Assembly: GCF_024347295.1 (NCBI RefSeq)
Contig: NZ_AP025458.1
Coordinates: forward strand, 3,038,001 to 3,102,000
Source of the DNA: Vibrio artabrorum
GTDB lineage: Bacteria > Pseudomonadota > Gammaproteobacteria > Enterobacterales > Vibrionaceae
DNA length: 64,000 bases
Direction: 5' to 3'
The translations under genes were made by a program, and so were the position numbers. Positions 50,689 to 63,908 of this stretch are shown here, one piece after another. Below the pieces are notes generated by a model that worked only from the letters and a program-made list of their open reading frames with translations, did no database searches and had not been told where the DNA came from. The number at the start of each line of letters is the position of its first letter. Positions within the stretch are counted from its first letter, which is position 1.

Positions 50689-52230
50689 TTACCAGGTCTG
50701 GGTTGCCTTGAAATCGTCAACAAGCTTCTGCAGCTCAGCTTCGATTTCTTTATTGAACGCACCCGTAGTGTCGATCTGTGTGACTAGATCGGCATATTGA
50801 CCATGAGCAAACGACAGTAAAGCAGCTTCAAAGTCTAGAACTTTTGAAAGTTCAACGTCTTGAAGGTAGCCTCGCTCTGCAGCGAAGATGACTAGAGCTT
50901 GGTCAAATACAGACATAGGAGCATATTGTTTCTGCTTCATCAGTTCTGTCACTTTTTGACCATGATCGAGTTGCTTCTTAGTCGCTTCATCAAGATCCGA
51001 TGAGAACTGTGCAAAAGCAGCAAGTTCACGGTATTGAGCTAGAGCAGTACGGATACCGCCAGATAGCTTCTTGATGATTTTAGTCTGCGCCGAACCACCT
51101 ACACGAGAAACTGAAATACCAGGGTCAACAGCAGGGCGAACACCCGCGTTAAATAGCTCAGTTTGTAGGAAGATCTGACCATCAGTAATCGAGATTACGT
51201 TGGTTGGTACGAATGCAGATACGTCACCCGCTTGCGTTTCGATGATAGGAAGAGCAGTTAAAGAACCGGTCTTACCTGTCACTTCACCATTAGTGAATCT
51301 CTCTACGTAAACTTCACTTACGCGAGCAGCACGCTCAAGCAAACGAGAGTGAAGGTAGAAAACATCACCAGGGAATGCTTCACGGCCAGGTGGACGTTTC
51401 AGTAGTAGTGATATTTGACGGTAAGCAACCGCTTGCTTAGATAGATCATCATAAACAATCAGTGCATCTTCACCGCGATCACGGAAGTATTCACCCATCG
51501 CACAACCAGAATACGGCGCAAGATATTGCAGCGCTGCAGATTCAGAAGCCGATGCAACAACAACAACCGTGTTAGCCAGTGCACCGTGCTCTTCTAGTTT
51601 GCGAACTACGTTGGCAATAGTCGACGCTTTTTGGCCGATCGCTACGTAGATAGAGAAAATACCTGAATCTTTTTGGTTAATAATCGCATCGATCGCCATC
51701 GCTGTTTTACCAGTCTGGCGGTCACCGATGATAAGCTCACGTTGACCACGACCGATAGGGATCATTGAGTCAACAGACTTGTAACCAGTTTGAACAGGTT
51801 GATCTACCGATTTACGGTCGATAACACCCGGTGCGATAATTTCTACAGGCGAAGTCAGTTTCGCTTCGATAGGCCCTTTACCATCAATTGGCTCACCTAG
51901 CGTGTTTACAACACGACCAAGCATTTCTGGACCCACTGGTACTTCAAGAATACGACCAGTACCTGTAACTTTCATGCCTTCCTGTAGGTCAGCATATGGG
52001 CCCATAACAACAGCACCAACCGAATCACGGTTCAAGTTAAGTGCGAGTGCGTAACGGCCACCCGGTAGTTCAATCATTTCACCTTGCATTACGTCCGCTA
52101 GGCCGTGAATGCTAAGGATGCCATCGCTTACCGAAACGATGGTACCTTCATTACGAGCTTCACTAACAACGTCGAAAGATTTAATGCGTTGTTTAATTAG
52201 ATCGCTAATTTCAGTGGAATTAAGTTGCAT
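50689..52230 (-). CDS. atpA: ATP synthase alpha subunit
   Basis: 513 aa from ATG 52230 ([16 protein letters not shown]), the usual length; a start ten codons upstream would lie inside atpH. Walker [14 protein letters not shown], arginine finger in the [14 protein letters not shown] region. Non-catalytic nucleotide-binding partner of beta. ATG overlaps no gene but starts 14 bp after the atpH stop region. Confidence 0.97.
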   Translation of the reverse strand: MQLNSTEISDLIKQRIKSFDVVSEARNEGTIVSVSDGILSIHGLADVMQGEMIELPGGRYALALNLNRDSVGAVVMGPYADLQEGMKVTGTGRILEVPVGPEMLGRVVNTLGEPIDGKGPIEAKLTSPVEIIAPGVIDRKSVDQPVQTGYKSVDSMIPIGRGQRELIIGDRQTGKTAMAIDAIINQKDSGIFSIYVAIGQKASTIANVVRKLEEHGALANTVVVVASASESAALQYLAPYSGCAMGEYFRDRGEDALIVYDDLSKQAVAYRQISLLLKRPPGREAFPGDVFYLHSRLLERAARVSEVYVERFTNGEVTGKTGSLTALPIIETQAGDVSAFVPTNVISITDGQIFLQTELFNAGVRPAVDPGISVSRVGGSAQTKIIKKLSGGIRTALAQYRELAAFAQFSSDLDEATKKQLDHGQKVTELMKQKQYAPMSVFDQALVIFAAERGYLQDVELSKVLDFEAALLSFAHGQYADLVTQIDTTGAFNKEIEAELQKLVDDFKATQTW

Positions 52231-52243
52231 GCTCCAATCCCCA

Positions 52244-52777
52244 TTAAGACTGCAATGCATCGCTCAGGCGGTCTAAACGACTGCGCGCTGAGTTATCGAT
52301 GACTAGGTCTCCGGCTCGAATAATAACTCCACTAAGTAGAGTCTCATCTATACTGCAATTCAGCTGAACTTTGCGCGCAAAGCGCAATTCCAATTTGCTG
52401 ATGATATTTATGCGTTGTTCTTCTGAAAGTTCAACCGCTGAAATCACTTCAACGTCGATCTCTTTCTCATACTCTTTTTTAAGTATGAAGAACTCTTTAC
52501 AAACATCAGGAAAGGCCATTAATCGACCGTTCACAGCCATCACTTTAATTAAGTTCTGACCGAATTCATCAAATTGTTCGCCACAAATGACAATGAATAT
52601 TTCAGCTAATTTATCAGCGGTCATAGAACCACTTAATAAATGGTGAACATCATCATTTTGTGCCACTTCGGCAGCAAAAGTAAGCATTTGACCCCACTGG
52701 TCTAGCTCACCTTTATCTACCGCAAAGTCAAACGCTGCTTTAGCATAGGGGCGTGCGATTGTAGTCAAATTAGACAT
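52244..52777 (-). CDS. atpH: ATP synthase delta subunit
   Basis: 177 aa, with [23 protein letters not shown] at the start and [17 protein letters not shown] at the end, the delta/OSCP pattern. Links the F1 head to the b-subunit peripheral stalk. Confidence 0.95.
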   Translation of the reverse strand: MSNLTTIARPYAKAAFDFAVDKGELDQWGQMLTFAAEVAQNDDVHHLLSGSMTADKLAEIFIVICGEQFDEFGQNLIKVMAVNGRLMAFPDVCKEFFILKKEYEKEIDVEVISAVELSEEQRINIISKLELRFARKVQLNCSIDETLLSGVIIRAGDLVIDNSARSRLDRLSDALQS

Positions 52778-52792
52778 ATTCAGCCCCTTGCT

Positions 52793-53263
52793 TTAAAGCT
52801 TTGCAGAAATATTATTAAGAAGATCATCGTGTACATCTTTATCGATTGTACGCTCAAGGATTTTCTCAGCACCAGCTATAGCCAGAGTTGCGACTTGTTT
52901 GCGCAGGTCATCACGGGCTCGTACGCGTTCAGCTTCAAGTTCAGCTTCCGCTTGCGCTAAGATCTTCTGGCGTTCTACCAGAGCCTCTTCGCGAGCTTCT
53001 TCAATAATTTGAGCCTTACGCTTATTCGCCTGATCAATAACCTCAGTTGCAGTGCGCTTTGCTTCTTTCATTTGCTCAGAAGCATTGGCTTGTGCCAGGT
53101 TTAAGTCTTTACTAGCGCGTTCAGCGGCTACAAGACCGTCAGCGATTTTCTTCTGACGCTCTTCAATTGCTTGCATAATTGGCGGCCATACATATTTCAT
53201 GCAGAACCAAACAAAAAGAGAAAAAGCAATTGCTTGACCTAGCAGAGTTGCGTTCATATTCAA
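52793..53263 (-). CDS. atpF: ATP synthase Fo subunit b
   Basis: 156 aa: one N-terminal membrane helix ([17 protein letters not shown]) followed by a long charged coiled coil rich in Ala, Glu, Lys and Arg. Dimer forms the peripheral stalk. Confidence 0.96.
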   Translation of the reverse strand: MNMNATLLGQAIAFSLFVWFCMKYVWPPIMQAIEERQKKIADGLVAAERASKDLNLAQANASEQMKEAKRTATEVIDQANKRKAQIIEEAREEALVERQKILAQAEAELEAERVRARDDLRKQVATLAIAGAEKILERTIDKDVHDDLLNNISAKL

Positions 53264-53324
53264 AACAGCTACCCCTCGTTAAGAATCAACTACAAAAATG
53301 TCATTAACTACTAAAATGAGTTAA

Positions 53325-53582
<258 letters not shown>

Positions 53583-53631
53583 TTACGTTCTCCGATTAAC
53601 ATTTATAGTTAGAATAAAGCTTAAAAATTTT

Positions 53632-54432
<801 letters not shown>

Positions 54433-54437
54433 TCATC

Positions 54438-54827
54438 CTATTTTTTATTGTTAATGAAAAGCACTGGCGCAAAGATATTAATACCGAGTACCAGTAAATA
54501 GGTCAGTTTGAGGGGAATTAACTCCACCTGCATATACATGTAGACAATAGAGAATAGTAGAACTGTGATAAGGATTTTTAGTGCTTCACCTGTGTAGAAC
54601 GATGCCGCAACTAACTTAGTCGCACGAGCTCCGCAAAATAGGAAAGCACTCACACAAAACACTGCATTTGCAATGACAAAAATACCGCCACCGATTAACG
54701 CAGAAAAACCCCAATCAAAATTAACAGCTAAACCTAACCCTATCGCCACTAATATAACCGCGCTAAGCTCGAGCAATAACATCTGCTTTGCAAGCACTCG
54801 CCCTGGTCTTGCTAACGCTGTTATCAT
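54438..54827 (-). CDS. atpI: ATP synthase-associated protein AtpI
   Basis: 129 aa, four predicted membrane helices, first gene of the operon and 8 bp before atpB. AtpI proteins help c-ring assembly or Mg2+ supply; not a part of the finished enzyme. N terminus reads MITALARPGRVLAKQMLLLEL. Confidence 0.92.
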   Translation of the reverse strand: MITALARPGRVLAKQMLLLELSAVILVAIGLGLAVNFDWGFSALIGGGIFVIANAVFCVSAFLFCGARATKLVAASFYTGEALKILITVLLFSIVYMYMQVELIPLKLTYLLVLGINIFAPVLFINNKK

Positions 54828-55016
54828 GTATTCGTTCCTCTTTTAAGCCCAATTAACTACTCGCTTAAAAGCGTTCTGAGAAGCTGTCAAAATTATACGT
54901 TCAGGCAAACCGATTTCAATAATACTGCAGCAATTGCTTACACTTTTGCTTACAAGCTTACAACTTTAAACGATATTACTGTTTCTAACATAATTGACCT
55001 AAATCAATTATGTCAC

Positions 55017-55898
55017 TTAGCATTCTAATTTCGCAATAAGTTGCTCTAATTTGTGAGGTTCATCAAGAGTAATTACTACTTTTGACTTACCGCTAACAGA
55101 ACGAGTAATTGAAACATTTGATTGCAATTTTTCTGAGAGTCTTTGGGAGAGTTTGATGGCTTCTGCGTCCTCCGGTTTTGATTCTGGTTCAACGTCCGGT
55201 TTTAAGCACTTTTTGACGAGTTGTTCGGTTTGACGCACGGTCATTTTTTTGCTTGCAGCCACATTTGCGACTTCAACTTGGGTATCTCCTTCAAGCGCAA
55301 GGAGTGCTCGTGCATGACCCATTTCTAGCTGCTTTGATATCACCAAAACCTTGACAGGTTCTGCCAACTGGTTCAGGCGCAGTAAATTACTCACGGTTGC
55401 TCGTGATTTACCGATCACATCAGCGACCTTCTGGTGCGTGAGTTCAAATTCATTTTGTAAGCGCTCAAGCGCTTGCGCCTCTTCGATAACATTAAGGTCT
55501 TCACGCTGAATATTCTCAATCAATGCCATCGCTATCGCGGCTTTGTCTTCAACCTTTTTAATCAAGCACGGCACTTGCTTTAAGCCGGCTTGACGAGCCG
55601 CCCTCCAACGACGTTCTCCAGCGATAATCTCGAACTGATTCTGCGTTAATGGACGCACAACGATTGGCTGAATAATACCTTGAGATTGAATAGACGCCGC
55701 CAACTCTTCTAAAGCTTCAGGCGCCATATCCTTACGCGGTTGGTAGACACCAGGCTTTAAGCAGCCGACAGCAAGTTCAATGAGTTCACCATCAACCGAT
55801 AACGACTGACTATGAGAGGCGACTTGTTGTTTTTCACGAGCCAACGAGCTAGTTGCAAGTAATGCATCTAACCCTTTTCCTAAACCACGCTTAGACAT
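55017..55898 (-). CDS. parB: Chromosome partitioning protein ParB
   Basis: 293 aa. ParB/Spo0J family: MSKRGLGKGLDALLA start (ParA-contact peptide), CTPase/arginine patch IIAGERRWRAARQAGL near 95-110, HTH ELTHQKVADVIGKSRATVSNLLRL near 158-180, and a C-terminal dimer domain. Loads on parS and, with ParA, positions oriC. A perfect parS (TGTTTCACGTGAAACA) was not found in this window by eye. Confidence 0.96.
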   Translation of the reverse strand: MSKRGLGKGLDALLATSSLAREKQQVASHSQSLSVDGELIELAVGCLKPGVYQPRKDMAPEALEELAASIQSQGIIQPIVVRPLTQNQFEIIAGERRWRAARQAGLKQVPCLIKKVEDKAAIAMALIENIQREDLNVIEEAQALERLQNEFELTHQKVADVIGKSRATVSNLLRLNQLAEPVKVLVISKQLEMGHARALLALEGDTQVEVANVAASKKMTVRQTEQLVKKCLKPDVEPESKPEDAEAIKLSQRLSEKLQSNVSITRSVSGKSKVVITLDEPHKLEQLIAKLEC

Positions 55899-55921
55899 TG
55901 AGCGAATTCCTTTTGTTATAC

Positions 55922-56695
55922 CTATACAGGGACTTCTTCACGACGTAACATTTCTCCAGCAAGAGCAAGATATGCTTTGGCACCTGCGGAGTATTTGTCG
56001 TAGTACATTGCTGGCTTACCATGACTCGGAGCTTCCGCCAGACGCACATTTCTAGGGATAACCGTTCGGTATACTTTACTCCCGAAGTGTTTTTTTAATT
56101 GATCCGATACTTCATTTGATAAACGGTTACGAGGATCGTACATCGTACGCAGAAGACCTTCGATCTTCAGATTATCGTTGACCACCGCTGCAAGTTTACT
56201 GATGGTATCCATCAATGCAGTTAAACCTTCCAGAGCAAAATATTCACATTGCATCGGAACCAATACTGAATCGGCCGCCGCCATCGCATTGATGGTAAGA
56301 AGGTTTAGCGAAGGTGGACAATCGATAAAGATAAAATCATAGCTATCACGAATTGGTGCCAACGCATTCTTAAGTCGAACTTCGCGGGCAAACACTTCCA
56401 TTAGCTTAATTTCAGCGGCTGTAACATCACCGTTTGCGGCAATGAGATCGTAGTTACCGGATGTACTCCGGCAAACTACCTCATCAAATGGGGAATCTTC
56501 AACTAATAAATCGTAAGCAGTTGCTTCAACTTGATATTTGTCGACACCACTTGCCATAGTGGCGTTACCTTGTGGATCAAGGTCAACAACCAAAATCTTG
56601 CGTTTTGTTGCTGCCATCGATGCTGCTAAATTTATGCAAGTTGTTGTTTTTCCTACACCACCCTTTTGGTTGGCAATTGCGACTATTTTACCCAC
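55922..56695 (-). CDS. parA: Chromosome partitioning ATPase ParA
   Basis: 257 aa with the deviant Walker A KGGVGKTT, A' VVDLDPQGNAT and Walker B FIFIDCPPSL. Its DNA-dependent gradient pulls ParB-parS, i.e. the origin. Operon mnmG-rsmG-parA-parB, gaps of 14 and 23 bp. Confidence 0.97.
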   Translation of the reverse strand: MGKIVAIANQKGGVGKTTTCINLAASMAATKRKILVVDLDPQGNATMASGVDKYQVEATAYDLLVEDSPFDEVVCRSTSGNYDLIAANGDVTAAEIKLMEVFAREVRLKNALAPIRDSYDFIFIDCPPSLNLLTINAMAAADSVLVPMQCEYFALEGLTALMDTISKLAAVVNDNLKIEGLLRTMYDPRNRLSNEVSDQLKKHFGSKVYRTVIPRNVRLAEAPSHGKPAMYYDKYSAGAKAYLALAGEMLRREEVPV

Positions 56696-56709
56696 TGTGG
56701 CCTCGCTGA

Positions 56710-57342
56710 TTATCCTTGACGCGATAAAGTAACTAGATGACGCTCTCCATCAAGCTCTGGCACTTGCAAAGCTTTAATGTCTGTCACTGAACACCATTCA
56801 GGTAACAAATCTATTTCGTCTCTAGGATGTTGTCCTTTAAGAGCCAAAAATACACCGGATGACTCTTTAGGTAGATGGTGACACCACTCGACCATATCTG
56901 TCATTGACGCAAACGCACGACTGAGGACTGCATCAAACTTTTCTTCAGGTTGAAACTCTTCAACACGGCTTTGAACCGGCACCACATTGTCGATCCCCAG
57001 TTCATGAATCACTTGTTTAATAAAACGAATACGTTTACCTAAACTGTCTAACAAGTAAAACTCGCAGTCTGGATTCATGATTGAGAGCGGAATCCCAGGA
57101 AGACCAGGTCCCGTACCTACATCGATAAAGCGCTTGCCTTGTAAGTGAGTGCTCACAATGATGCTATCTAAGATATGTTTCACCATCATTTCAAGCGGAT
57201 CTCGAACCGACGTTAGATTGTAAGCTTTATTCCATTTGTTAAGTAACTCAACGTAACCAACTAATTGGCCACGTTGTTTTTCCGATACTTCAAGTTCCGT
57301 CTGGCCAATCAGGTGATCCAGTTTTTCGCGTAATACGCTCAT
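56710..57342 (-). CDS. rsmG: 16S rRNA m7G527 methyltransferase RsmG
   Basis: 210 aa. SAM motif [17 protein letters not shown], and [15 protein letters not shown]. The start overlaps the last base of the mnmG stop region, so translation is coupled. Methylates 16S G527. Confidence 0.96.
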   Translation of the reverse strand: MSVLREKLDHLIGQTELEVSEKQRGQLVGYVELLNKWNKAYNLTSVRDPLEMMVKHILDSIIVSTHLQGKRFIDVGTGPGLPGIPLSIMNPDCEFYLLDSLGKRIRFIKQVIHELGIDNVVPVQSRVEEFQPEEKFDAVLSRAFASMTDMVEWCHHLPKESSGVFLALKGQHPRDEIDLLPEWCSVTDIKALQVPELDGERHLVTLSRQG

Positions 57343-59237
57343 TATGCTTCCTCACCTTTTTTCAACAGGCCGTGTTTTTTCAGATAAACCAACAGAATAG
57401 AGATTGCAGCAGGCGTAATTCCAGAGATACGAGAAGCAATGCCAATTGAGTCAGGTTTCGCGGTTGTCAGTTTTAAAACCACTTCGTTAGAAAGTCCTTT
57501 TACCTTGCTGTAATCGATATCAGCAGGCAGTTTGGTATTTTCATGACGCAGTGATTTCTCAATTTCGTCTTGTTGACGCTGAATATAACCATCGTACTTT
57601 ACTTGGATCTCTACTTGCTCAGACGCTTGTTGATCGTCCAGCGCAGGGCCAAAACGATCCAATGCCGTTAGCTGTGAATAAGTCATTTCTGGGCGACGAA
57701 GAAGATCCTCACCGCTCGCTTCACGTGACATCGGTGTTTTAAGAATTTGGTTCAGTTGATCAATATCTTCCGATTTTGGATTAATCCAGGTCTCTTTCAG
57801 ACGTTGACGCTCCTTCTCCATATTTTCTACTTTCTCGTTGAAACGAGCCCAACGAGTATCGTCGATAAGACCAAGTTCACGTGACTTCTCTGTCAAACGA
57901 ATATCAGCGTTGTCTTCACGAAGCAGCAAGCGGTATTCCGCGCGAGATGTAAACATACGGTAAGGTTCTTTGGTGCCCATGGTTGATAGGTCATCAATAA
58001 GCACGCCCATGTAAGCTTGGTCACGACGTGGGCTCCAGCTTTCTTTGCCTTGAGTAAACAAACTTGCATTCAGACCCGCCATCAAACCTTGTGCAGCCGC
58101 TTCTTCGTAACCTGTGGTCCCGTTGATTTGACCGGCAAAGAACAGACCTTTGATAAACTTAGTTTCGTAAGTCAGCTTAAGGTCTCGAGGATCAAAGAAG
58201 TCATACTCAATGGCATAGCCTGGACGAACGATATGCGCATTTTCAAAGCCCTTCATCGACCGAACAATTTGAACCTGTACATCAAACGGCAGACTGGTAG
58301 AGATACCATTCGGGTATAGCTCATGGGTCGTTAACCCTTCAGGCTCAATAAAAATTTGGTGGCTGTTCTTATCTGCAAAACGCATCACTTTGTCTTCAAT
58401 TGAAGGACAGTAACGAGGGCCAATACCTTCAATCACACCCGCATACATAGGGCTGCGATCAAGGTTGGCACGAATTACGTCATGAGTATTTTCATTGGTA
58501 TGCGTGATGTAACATGGAATCTGACGAGGTTGTTGAGCTCGGCTGCCCATAAACGAGAAAACAGGCGTCGGATTATCACCGTGCTGAACCTCAAGCTCAG
58601 AAAAATCAACGCTGCGAGCATCAATACGAGGAGGAGTACCTGTTTTTAGGCGATCAACCCTAAACGGAAGATCACGCAGACGTTCAGCTAGCGCGATCGA
58701 AGGAGGATCTCCCGCTCGACCGCCTGAAGAACTTTCCATGCCGATGTGGATCTTTCCACCAAGAAATGTGCCAACGGTTAACACAACTGCGTTAGCATGA
58801 AATTTAAGGCCCATCTGTGTGACGACACCCACCACTTGATCCTGTTCAACGATCAAATCATCAACGGCTTGTTGAAACAGAGTTAAGTTTGGTGTGTTTT
58901 CGAGAACATTACGGACAAAAGCTTTGTAAAGAGCGCGATCAGCTTGCGCGCGAGTTGCACGGACCGCTGGACCTTTTGATGCATTTAATGTTCTGAACTG
59001 AATACCTGCATGATCAATAGCTTGCGCCATTAATCCACCCATTGCATCGACCTCTTTTACCAAGTGGCCTTTACCGATACCGCCAATCGCTGGGTTACAA
59101 GACATCTGCCCCAATGTATCGATATTATGAGTTAGCAATAACGTACTTTGACCAGTACGTGCCGATGCGAGTGCAGCTTCCGTTCCTGCATGGCCACCAC
59201 CAACAACGATGACGTCAAATTTTTCGTGATAAAGCAT
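57342..59237 (-). CDS. mnmG: tRNA-cmnm5U34 synthesis protein MnmG (GidA)
   Basis: 631 aa FAD protein. N-terminal [17 protein letters not shown] (FAD), [22 protein letters not shown], and C-terminal MnmE-binding domain ([18 protein letters not shown]). With MnmE modifies wobble uridine. Transcribed away from oriC, as in other gammaproteobacteria. Confidence 0.97.
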   Translation of the reverse strand: MLYHEKFDVIVVGGGHAGTEAALASARTGQSTLLLTHNIDTLGQMSCNPAIGGIGKGHLVKEVDAMGGLMAQAIDHAGIQFRTLNASKGPAVRATRAQADRALYKAFVRNVLENTPNLTLFQQAVDDLIVEQDQVVGVVTQMGLKFHANAVVLTVGTFLGGKIHIGMESSSGGRAGDPPSIALAERLRDLPFRVDRLKTGTPPRIDARSVDFSELEVQHGDNPTPVFSFMGSRAQQPRQIPCYITHTNENTHDVIRANLDRSPMYAGVIEGIGPRYCPSIEDKVMRFADKNSHQIFIEPEGLTTHELYPNGISTSLPFDVQVQIVRSMKGFENAHIVRPGYAIEYDFFDPRDLKLTYETKFIKGLFFAGQINGTTGYEEAAAQGLMAGLNASLFTQGKESWSPRRDQAYMGVLIDDLSTMGTKEPYRMFTSRAEYRLLLREDNADIRLTEKSRELGLIDDTRWARFNEKVENMEKERQRLKETWINPKSEDIDQLNQILKTPMSREASGEDLLRRPEMTYSQLTALDRFGPALDDQQASEQVEIQVKYDGYIQRQQDEIEKSLRHENTKLPADIDYSKVKGLSNEVVLKLTTAKPDSIGIASRISGITPAAISILLVYLKKHGLLKKGEEA

Positions 59238-59718
59238 GAACCAACCTCAGGTATTCAAACGTTTCTAGACTGACAAAAAGGAGCGATATTCTACCTGTTT
59301 TCATAGCATGAGAAAACGTTTTTGAAATTTTTAGAGAAAGCGGTTTTTAATTAATATAGATAAGATCTTTAAAGAGATCTTTTATTAGATCTATTATTAG
59401 GATCGAGGGTATCTGTGGATAAGTCAAAAATGATCAACAAGATCATGGATCTTTTTTGGATCAAAGCATGTGATCTAACTTTGATCATGATGAGGATTAG
59501 CTGGGATCAAAATAGCGACTTATTCACAGGTGAAAATCAGAAAAAAACTTATTATTTGGATAACTATAGGTTAATCACCGTATATGTATGATCTTATCCA
59601 CAAAGGAAATTGAAAATTGTTTGTATTTTTTGATGTTTTTTAAAAAAAGTTATTCACAATCACGATATTGAGAGACAAAAAAAGCGGCCTAAGCCGCTTT
59701 TTGAGGTAAACGAGGGGG
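59238..59718. other. oriC: Chromosome 1 replication origin (oriC)
   Basis: 480 bp between mnmG and mioC, the standard gammaproteobacterial position. DnaA boxes: TGTGGATAA 59414-59422, TTATTCACA 59520-59528, TTATCCACA 59594-59602, TTATTCACA 59650-59658. About 12 GATC Dam/SeqA sites are packed in 59360-59600. An AT-rich unwinding region is on the mnmG side (about 59320-59400). Confidence 0.95.
59677..59704 (-). terminator. Rho-independent terminator of mioC, at the oriC border
   Basis: Stem AAAGCGGC / GCCGCTTT, loop CTAA, with a T run on the minus strand. It should stop mioC transcripts before they enter oriC. Confidence 0.82.
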
Positions 59719-60153
59719 TTAAAACTGGTCGCTATGATTGTTAAACCACGCTTCTGCAGCGTCTTCGGGTACCGGAGTTTCTAGTACATCGATGGTTAAA
59801 CAGTCAGAAATAGGCTGAGCGCAGAGCTCTTTTAGCTGGCTGTGGATTAATTTACCCGCCAAACAGAAAGTATCGTAACTCGAATCTCCAAGCGCCACGA
59901 CAGCAAAGCGAACCTGACTTAAATCTGGAGATTGCTGAGTTAATGCGTCGATAAACGGCTTAATATTGTCAGGAAAGTCACCTGCACCATGTGTTGACGT
60001 TACGAGCAACCAAGTGCCGTGCTGCGGAATGTTGTCGTATTCAGGCTGATTATGAAGGGTTATCTCGGCCCCTTGGGTCTTGAGAAGATCATGGAGGTGA
60101 TCGCCAACGTATTCAGCGCCACCTAAGGTGCTACCTGTAATAATGTGGATCAT
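59719..60153 (-). CDS. mioC: Flavodoxin-domain protein MioC
   Basis: 144 aa flavodoxin fold: [20 protein letters not shown] (FMN phosphate loop), [13 protein letters not shown] and [11 protein letters not shown]. In E. coli linked to biotin synthase electron transfer; transcription of the gene runs toward oriC. Confidence 0.94.
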   Translation of the reverse strand: MIHIITGSTLGGAEYVGDHLHDLLKTQGAEITLHNQPEYDNIPQHGTWLLVTSTHGAGDFPDNIKPFIDALTQQSPDLSQVRFAVVALGDSSYDTFCLAGKLIHSQLKELCAQPISDCLTIDVLETPVPEDAAEAWFNNHSDQF

Positions 60154-60171
60154 GAAACTGTCCTTACAAAA

Positions 60172-60197
60172 GTAAAGGCTAGCCTAAGCCAGCCTTT
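60172..60197 (-). terminator. Weak hairpin between mnmE and mioC
   Basis: AAAGGCT / AGCCTTT arms around a 10-nt loop; weak T run on the minus strand. Confidence 0.45.
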
Positions 60198-60201
60198 ATA
60201 A

Positions 60202-61563
60202 TTATTTACCGATACAGAATGAAGAGAATATGCGGCCTAATAAATCATCTGAGCTGAATTCGCCTGTGATCTCATTGAGGTATTGTTGGGTGATTCGCAG
60301 CTCTTCCGCCAAGATTTCCCCTGCCATATAGCCTTCGAGCTGTTGCTGACCAATATCGAGATGCTCAGATGCGCGCTCTAGAGCATCTAAGTGGCGACGA
60401 CGTGCCATGAAGCCACCTTCATGACCACCAGCAAAGCCCATGCAATCTTTTAAGTGATTACGCAGTGCATCAACGCCTTGTCCCGTCTTGGCTGATAGTC
60501 GAATCAGAGTTGGATCATTAACATGGCAGATCCCGAGCTCTTCACCGGTTTGATCGGCTTTGTTACGAATTACGGTCATTCCGATGTTATTCGGCAGACG
60601 ATCAACGAAATCGGGCCAGATATCTTTTGGGTCGGTAGCGTCGGTAGTGGTGCCATCGACCATAAATAAAACGCGATCGGCTTGGGCTATTTCTTCCCAA
60701 GCGCGTTCAATACCGATTTTTTCGACTTCATCGGAGGCTTCTCGCAGGCCTGCGGTGTCAATAATGTGCAGTGGCATACCATCAATATGGATATGTTCAC
60801 GCAGTACATCACGCGTGGTACCAGCAATATCAGTCACAATCGCGGAGTCTTTACCCGATAATGCATTCAGCAAGCTCGACTTACCGGCATTAGGACGACC
60901 TGCAATCACCACCTTCATGCCTTCACGCATGATGGCACCTTGATTGGCTTCTTGGCGCACTGCTTCGAGGTTGTCGATGATAGCTTGTAAGTCTGCACTG
61001 ACTTTACCGTCAGCAAGGAAATCAATCTCTTCTTCAGGGAAGTCGATCGCGGCTTCAACATAGATGCGTAAGTGAATCAGAGAGTCCACCAGCGTATTAA
61101 TGCGTTTTGAAAACTCACCTTGTAACGATTGCAGGGCTGATTTCGCCGCTTCTTCTGAACTGGCATCAATGAGGTCGGCAATCGCTTCTGCTTGGGTTAA
61201 ATCCATCTTGTCGTTCAAGAAGGCACGCTCCGAGAACTCGCCTGGACGTGCTGCGCGTAGCCCTGGAATAGCAAGGATACGTTTGATGAGCATATCTATG
61301 ACCACAGGACCGCCGTGGCCTTGCAGCTCTAACACATCTTCACCTGTAAACGAGTGTGGGTTAGGGAAGTAAAGCGCGATGCCTTGGTCTAGCTCTAAAC
61401 CATCGTGAGATTTAAAAGGGGTATACTCAGCGTAACGTGGTTTGAGTACTTTGCCGGTAACTTCAAGCGCAACTTGGGCTGCTTGTGGGCCTGAAACTCG
61501 GATAATACCGACGCCGCCACGGCCGGGTGCAGTCGCTTGAGCGACAATCGTGTCTGTGGTCAT
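60202..61563 (-). CDS. mnmE: tRNA modification GTPase MnmE
   Basis: 453 aa from ATG 61563 ([25 protein letters not shown]). G domain at about 215-380: [32 protein letters not shown]-terminal FCIGK supplies the Cys motif (C-(I/L)-G-K). Partner of MnmG. Confidence 0.97.
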   Translation of the reverse strand: MTTDTIVAQATAPGRGGVGIIRVSGPQAAQVALEVTGKVLKPRYAEYTPFKSHDGLELDQGIALYFPNPHSFTGEDVLELQGHGGPVVIDMLIKRILAIPGLRAARPGEFSERAFLNDKMDLTQAEAIADLIDASSEEAAKSALQSLQGEFSKRINTLVDSLIHLRIYVEAAIDFPEEEIDFLADGKVSADLQAIIDNLEAVRQEANQGAIMREGMKVVIAGRPNAGKSSLLNALSGKDSAIVTDIAGTTRDVLREHIHIDGMPLHIIDTAGLREASDEVEKIGIERAWEEIAQADRVLFMVDGTTTDATDPKDIWPDFVDRLPNNIGMTVIRNKADQTGEELGICHVNDPTLIRLSAKTGQGVDALRNHLKDCMGFAGGHEGGFMARRRHLDALERASEHLDIGQQQLEGYMAGEILAEELRITQQYLNEITGEFSSDDLLGRIFSSFCIGK

Positions 61564-61643
61564 AGTTGTGCCTGCTAGCATGTGAAAGCCAAAAGGGGGC
61601 ATTCTCGATTAATCAATTAGCTGAATTGTAATCAGCTAAAAAC

Positions 61644-61671
61644 AAAAAGGCGACCTTTTGGTCGCCTTTCT
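61644..61671 (-). terminator. Rho-independent terminator after yidC
   Basis: Stem AAAGGCGACC / GGTCGCCTTT with a TTTT loop and a T-rich minus-strand tail. Same arm sequence as the atp operon terminator at 47843-47869. Confidence 0.86.
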
Positions 61672-61693
61672 TTATCTCTTTCTATTATCGAAC

Positions 61694-63313
61694 TTACTTA
61701 GAATGTAAGCCTTTCTTTTCCAGCGCTCGGTAGATAAGCGTTTGCTGAATCAGAGTTACAATGTTCGATACTAGCCAGTAAAGAACCAGACCTGACGGGA
61801 AGAACAGGAAGAAGAATGTGAACATAACCGGCATAAAGGTCATGATCTTCTGCTGCATTGGATCCGTTACGGTCGTAGGGCTCATCTTCTGGATTAGGAA
61901 CATTGAAGCACCCATCAGAAGTGGCAAGATGTAGTAAGGGTCTTGTGCTGAAAGGTCTGTAATCCAACCGAAGAACGGTGAATGACGAAGTTCAACTGAC
62001 TCCATTAGTGCCCAGTATAGCGAAATGAATATAGGCATTTGTAAGACGATTGGTAAACAGCCACCAAGTGGGTTTACTTTCTCTTTCTTGTACAATTCCA
62101 TCATTTCTTGACTCATGCGCTGGCGGTCATCGCCAATACGCTCACGCATCGCTGTCAGTTTAGGCTGAAGCATGCGCATTTTAGCCATCGATGTGTACTG
62201 AGCTTTTGTCAGTGGGTACATAGCACCACGAACGATAAACGTTAGACACATGATCGCTAGACCCCAGTTCACAACAATACCTTGAATAAATGAAAGCAGT
62301 GTGTGAAGTGGTTTAGCGATGAACCATAACCAACCATAGTCAACAACCAAATCTAGGTTTGGCGCCACTTCAGCCATTTGGTTTTGAAGTTTAGGACCGA
62401 CCCAAAGTGTTGCTTTGAAGTTTGCTTCATCACCTGCTGCGATGGTTTTGTTTGGCATGCGAACACCAATATCACCAAGGTTACCAATGACACGAGTGTA
62501 AAGGTTGCTGCCTGCTTCGTCGCGCGGGATCCATGCCGTAGCAAAGTAGTGTTGAATCATCGCTGCCCAACCTTGACCATTGGCTAGGTTAAGAGACAGG
62601 TTGCGATCTTGCATGTCTTTGAAGCTGTATTTTTTGTAACGTGTGTCTTCCGTAGAGTAAGCACCACCACGATAAGTTGGCATAGTTAGACTACCACCGT
62701 CGTCCATTACGTTTTGACGAAGGTGAGCATACATGCCTAATGTTGCGTTATTTCCAGAGTTGTTCACGACATCGTATTCAACATCCAATGCGTAGCTGCC
62801 ACGCTTAAGGATGAATGTTTTGGTGTAATTAAGGCCGTTCGCTTGGAAAGTCATTGGAATGCGCAGTTCGTCCTGACCATCAGCAAGTGTAAAGCTGTCT
62901 GCTGAAACTGTGTAACTAGGACGATTTGTGCTGCTTAGATCGATACCTTGAGGACCCACTAGACCGCTTTGAGCGATAAATTGGTGACCTGGTTCGTTCT
63001 TCAGAAGAACGAACGTATCCTTAGAATCGAATTCTGCAGAGTAATCATTTAGGTTTGCCTTAACTACATCACCACCAACTGTATCAATTGACAGAGTCAG
63101 TACATCAGTTGTTACTGTGATCGTTTTTGCAGAAGCGACTTGGCCCGGAGCTGGGTCTAGATCATCTGCATAAGATGGCGCTGGTAGAGTGCTGTCAGAT
63201 TGTGCCTGCTCAATCGCTTGTGGAGCTGGGTTCTTCGCTACATTCCATTGTTGGAAAAGTAGGAAAGAAACCAAAGCCAGTGCGATTAACAGGATATTAC
63301 GTTGAGAATCCAT
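61694..63313 (-). CDS. yidC: Membrane protein insertase YidC
   Basis: 539 aa. N-terminal anchor ([17 protein letters not shown]), a large periplasmic beta-domain (about 55-330), then five core helices with [19 protein letters not shown] (hydrophilic-groove Arg), [21 protein letters not shown] and the C-terminal [17 protein letters not shown]. Inserts membrane proteins such as AtpE. Confidence 0.97.
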   Translation of the reverse strand: MDSQRNILLIALALVSFLLFQQWNVAKNPAPQAIEQAQSDSTLPAPSYADDLDPAPGQVASAKTITVTTDVLTLSIDTVGGDVVKANLNDYSAEFDSKDTFVLLKNEPGHQFIAQSGLVGPQGIDLSSTNRPSYTVSADSFTLADGQDELRIPMTFQANGLNYTKTFILKRGSYALDVEYDVVNNSGNNATLGMYAHLRQNVMDDGGSLTMPTYRGGAYSTEDTRYKKYSFKDMQDRNLSLNLANGQGWAAMIQHYFATAWIPRDEAGSNLYTRVIGNLGDIGVRMPNKTIAAGDEANFKATLWVGPKLQNQMAEVAPNLDLVVDYGWLWFIAKPLHTLLSFIQGIVVNWGLAIMCLTFIVRGAMYPLTKAQYTSMAKMRMLQPKLTAMRERIGDDRQRMSQEMMELYKKEKVNPLGGCLPIVLQMPIFISLYWALMESVELRHSPFFGWITDLSAQDPYYILPLLMGASMFLIQKMSPTTVTDPMQQKIMTFMPVMFTFFFLFFPSGLVLYWLVSNIVTLIQQTLIYRALEKKGLHSK

Positions 63314-63315
63314 CG

Positions 63316-63573
63316 TTATTTATCTCTGTCTTGTTTTTGGACTGGTGGAATGGGGTCAAAGCCCCCTTCGTTCAAAGGATGGCATTTTAATAGACGTTTG
63401 CCTGATAACCAACACCCTTTTACAAAACCGTGAGCTTTCAACGCTTCTATCGCATATAAAGAGCAGGTCGGAGTAAATCGGCAGCGTGGGCCGATGAGTG
63501 GACTAATAAACCATCTATAAAAATAGATGGGTATTAGCGCTATCCACGCGAAGGGCGAGACAGGCGAAGCCAT
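63316..63573 (-). CDS. yidD: Membrane protein insertion efficiency factor YidD
   Basis: 85 aa: [28 protein letters not shown] and [11 protein letters not shown] are diagnostic. Overlaps rnpA by 34 bp and is 2 bp before yidC. Assists YidC-dependent insertion. Confidence 0.95.
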   Translation of the reverse strand: MASPVSPFAWIALIPIYFYRWFISPLIGPRCRFTPTCSLYAIEALKAHGFVKGCWLSGKRLLKCHPLNEGGFDPIPPVQKQDRDK

Positions 63574-63896
63574 AATTTGTCGAGTAGCTTAAACATTTCA
63601 TCATTGCTTAAATCTTGCGCGCTCTTTTTAGCAATTACAACAAAATCTTTGTTTGGAAGTTTATGTTGAATGTTACGAAAGCTTTCACGAGTAAGACGCT
63701 TGAATCGGTTACGACCCACGGCGGTTTTTATCTGCTTTTTCGGAACAGCTAATCCAAGACGAGGATTTGAAAGAGAGTTATTTCGGGCAATGATGGTGAA
63801 ATGAGGGGAGCCTGCTCGATGAGCTTGCTTGAAGACGTTTTGATAATGTTCGGGAGTTAACAAGCGTAACTCCCGACCGAAGGCTAGCTTATTCAA
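63540..63896 (-). CDS. rnpA: Ribonuclease P protein component
   Basis: 118 aa from a TTG at 63896 (then [17 protein letters not shown]); another TTG at 63905 is possible. RNR signature: [18 protein letters not shown]. Binds the M1 RNA for tRNA 5' maturation. It starts 12 bp after the rpmH stop. Confidence 0.94.
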   Translation of the reverse strand: MNKLAFGRELRLLTPEHYQNVFKQAHRAGSPHFTIIARNNSLSNPRLGLAVPKKQIKTAVGRNRFKRLTRESFRNIQHKLPNKDFVVIAKKSAQDLSNDEMFKLLDKLWLRLSRPSRG

Positions 63897-63908
63897 AATA
63901 ATCAAAGA

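Noticed and set aside
57870..57890. TTCACGTGA inside mnmG as a possible parS
   Set aside because: Only the central bases match the parS consensus; the outer arms do not.
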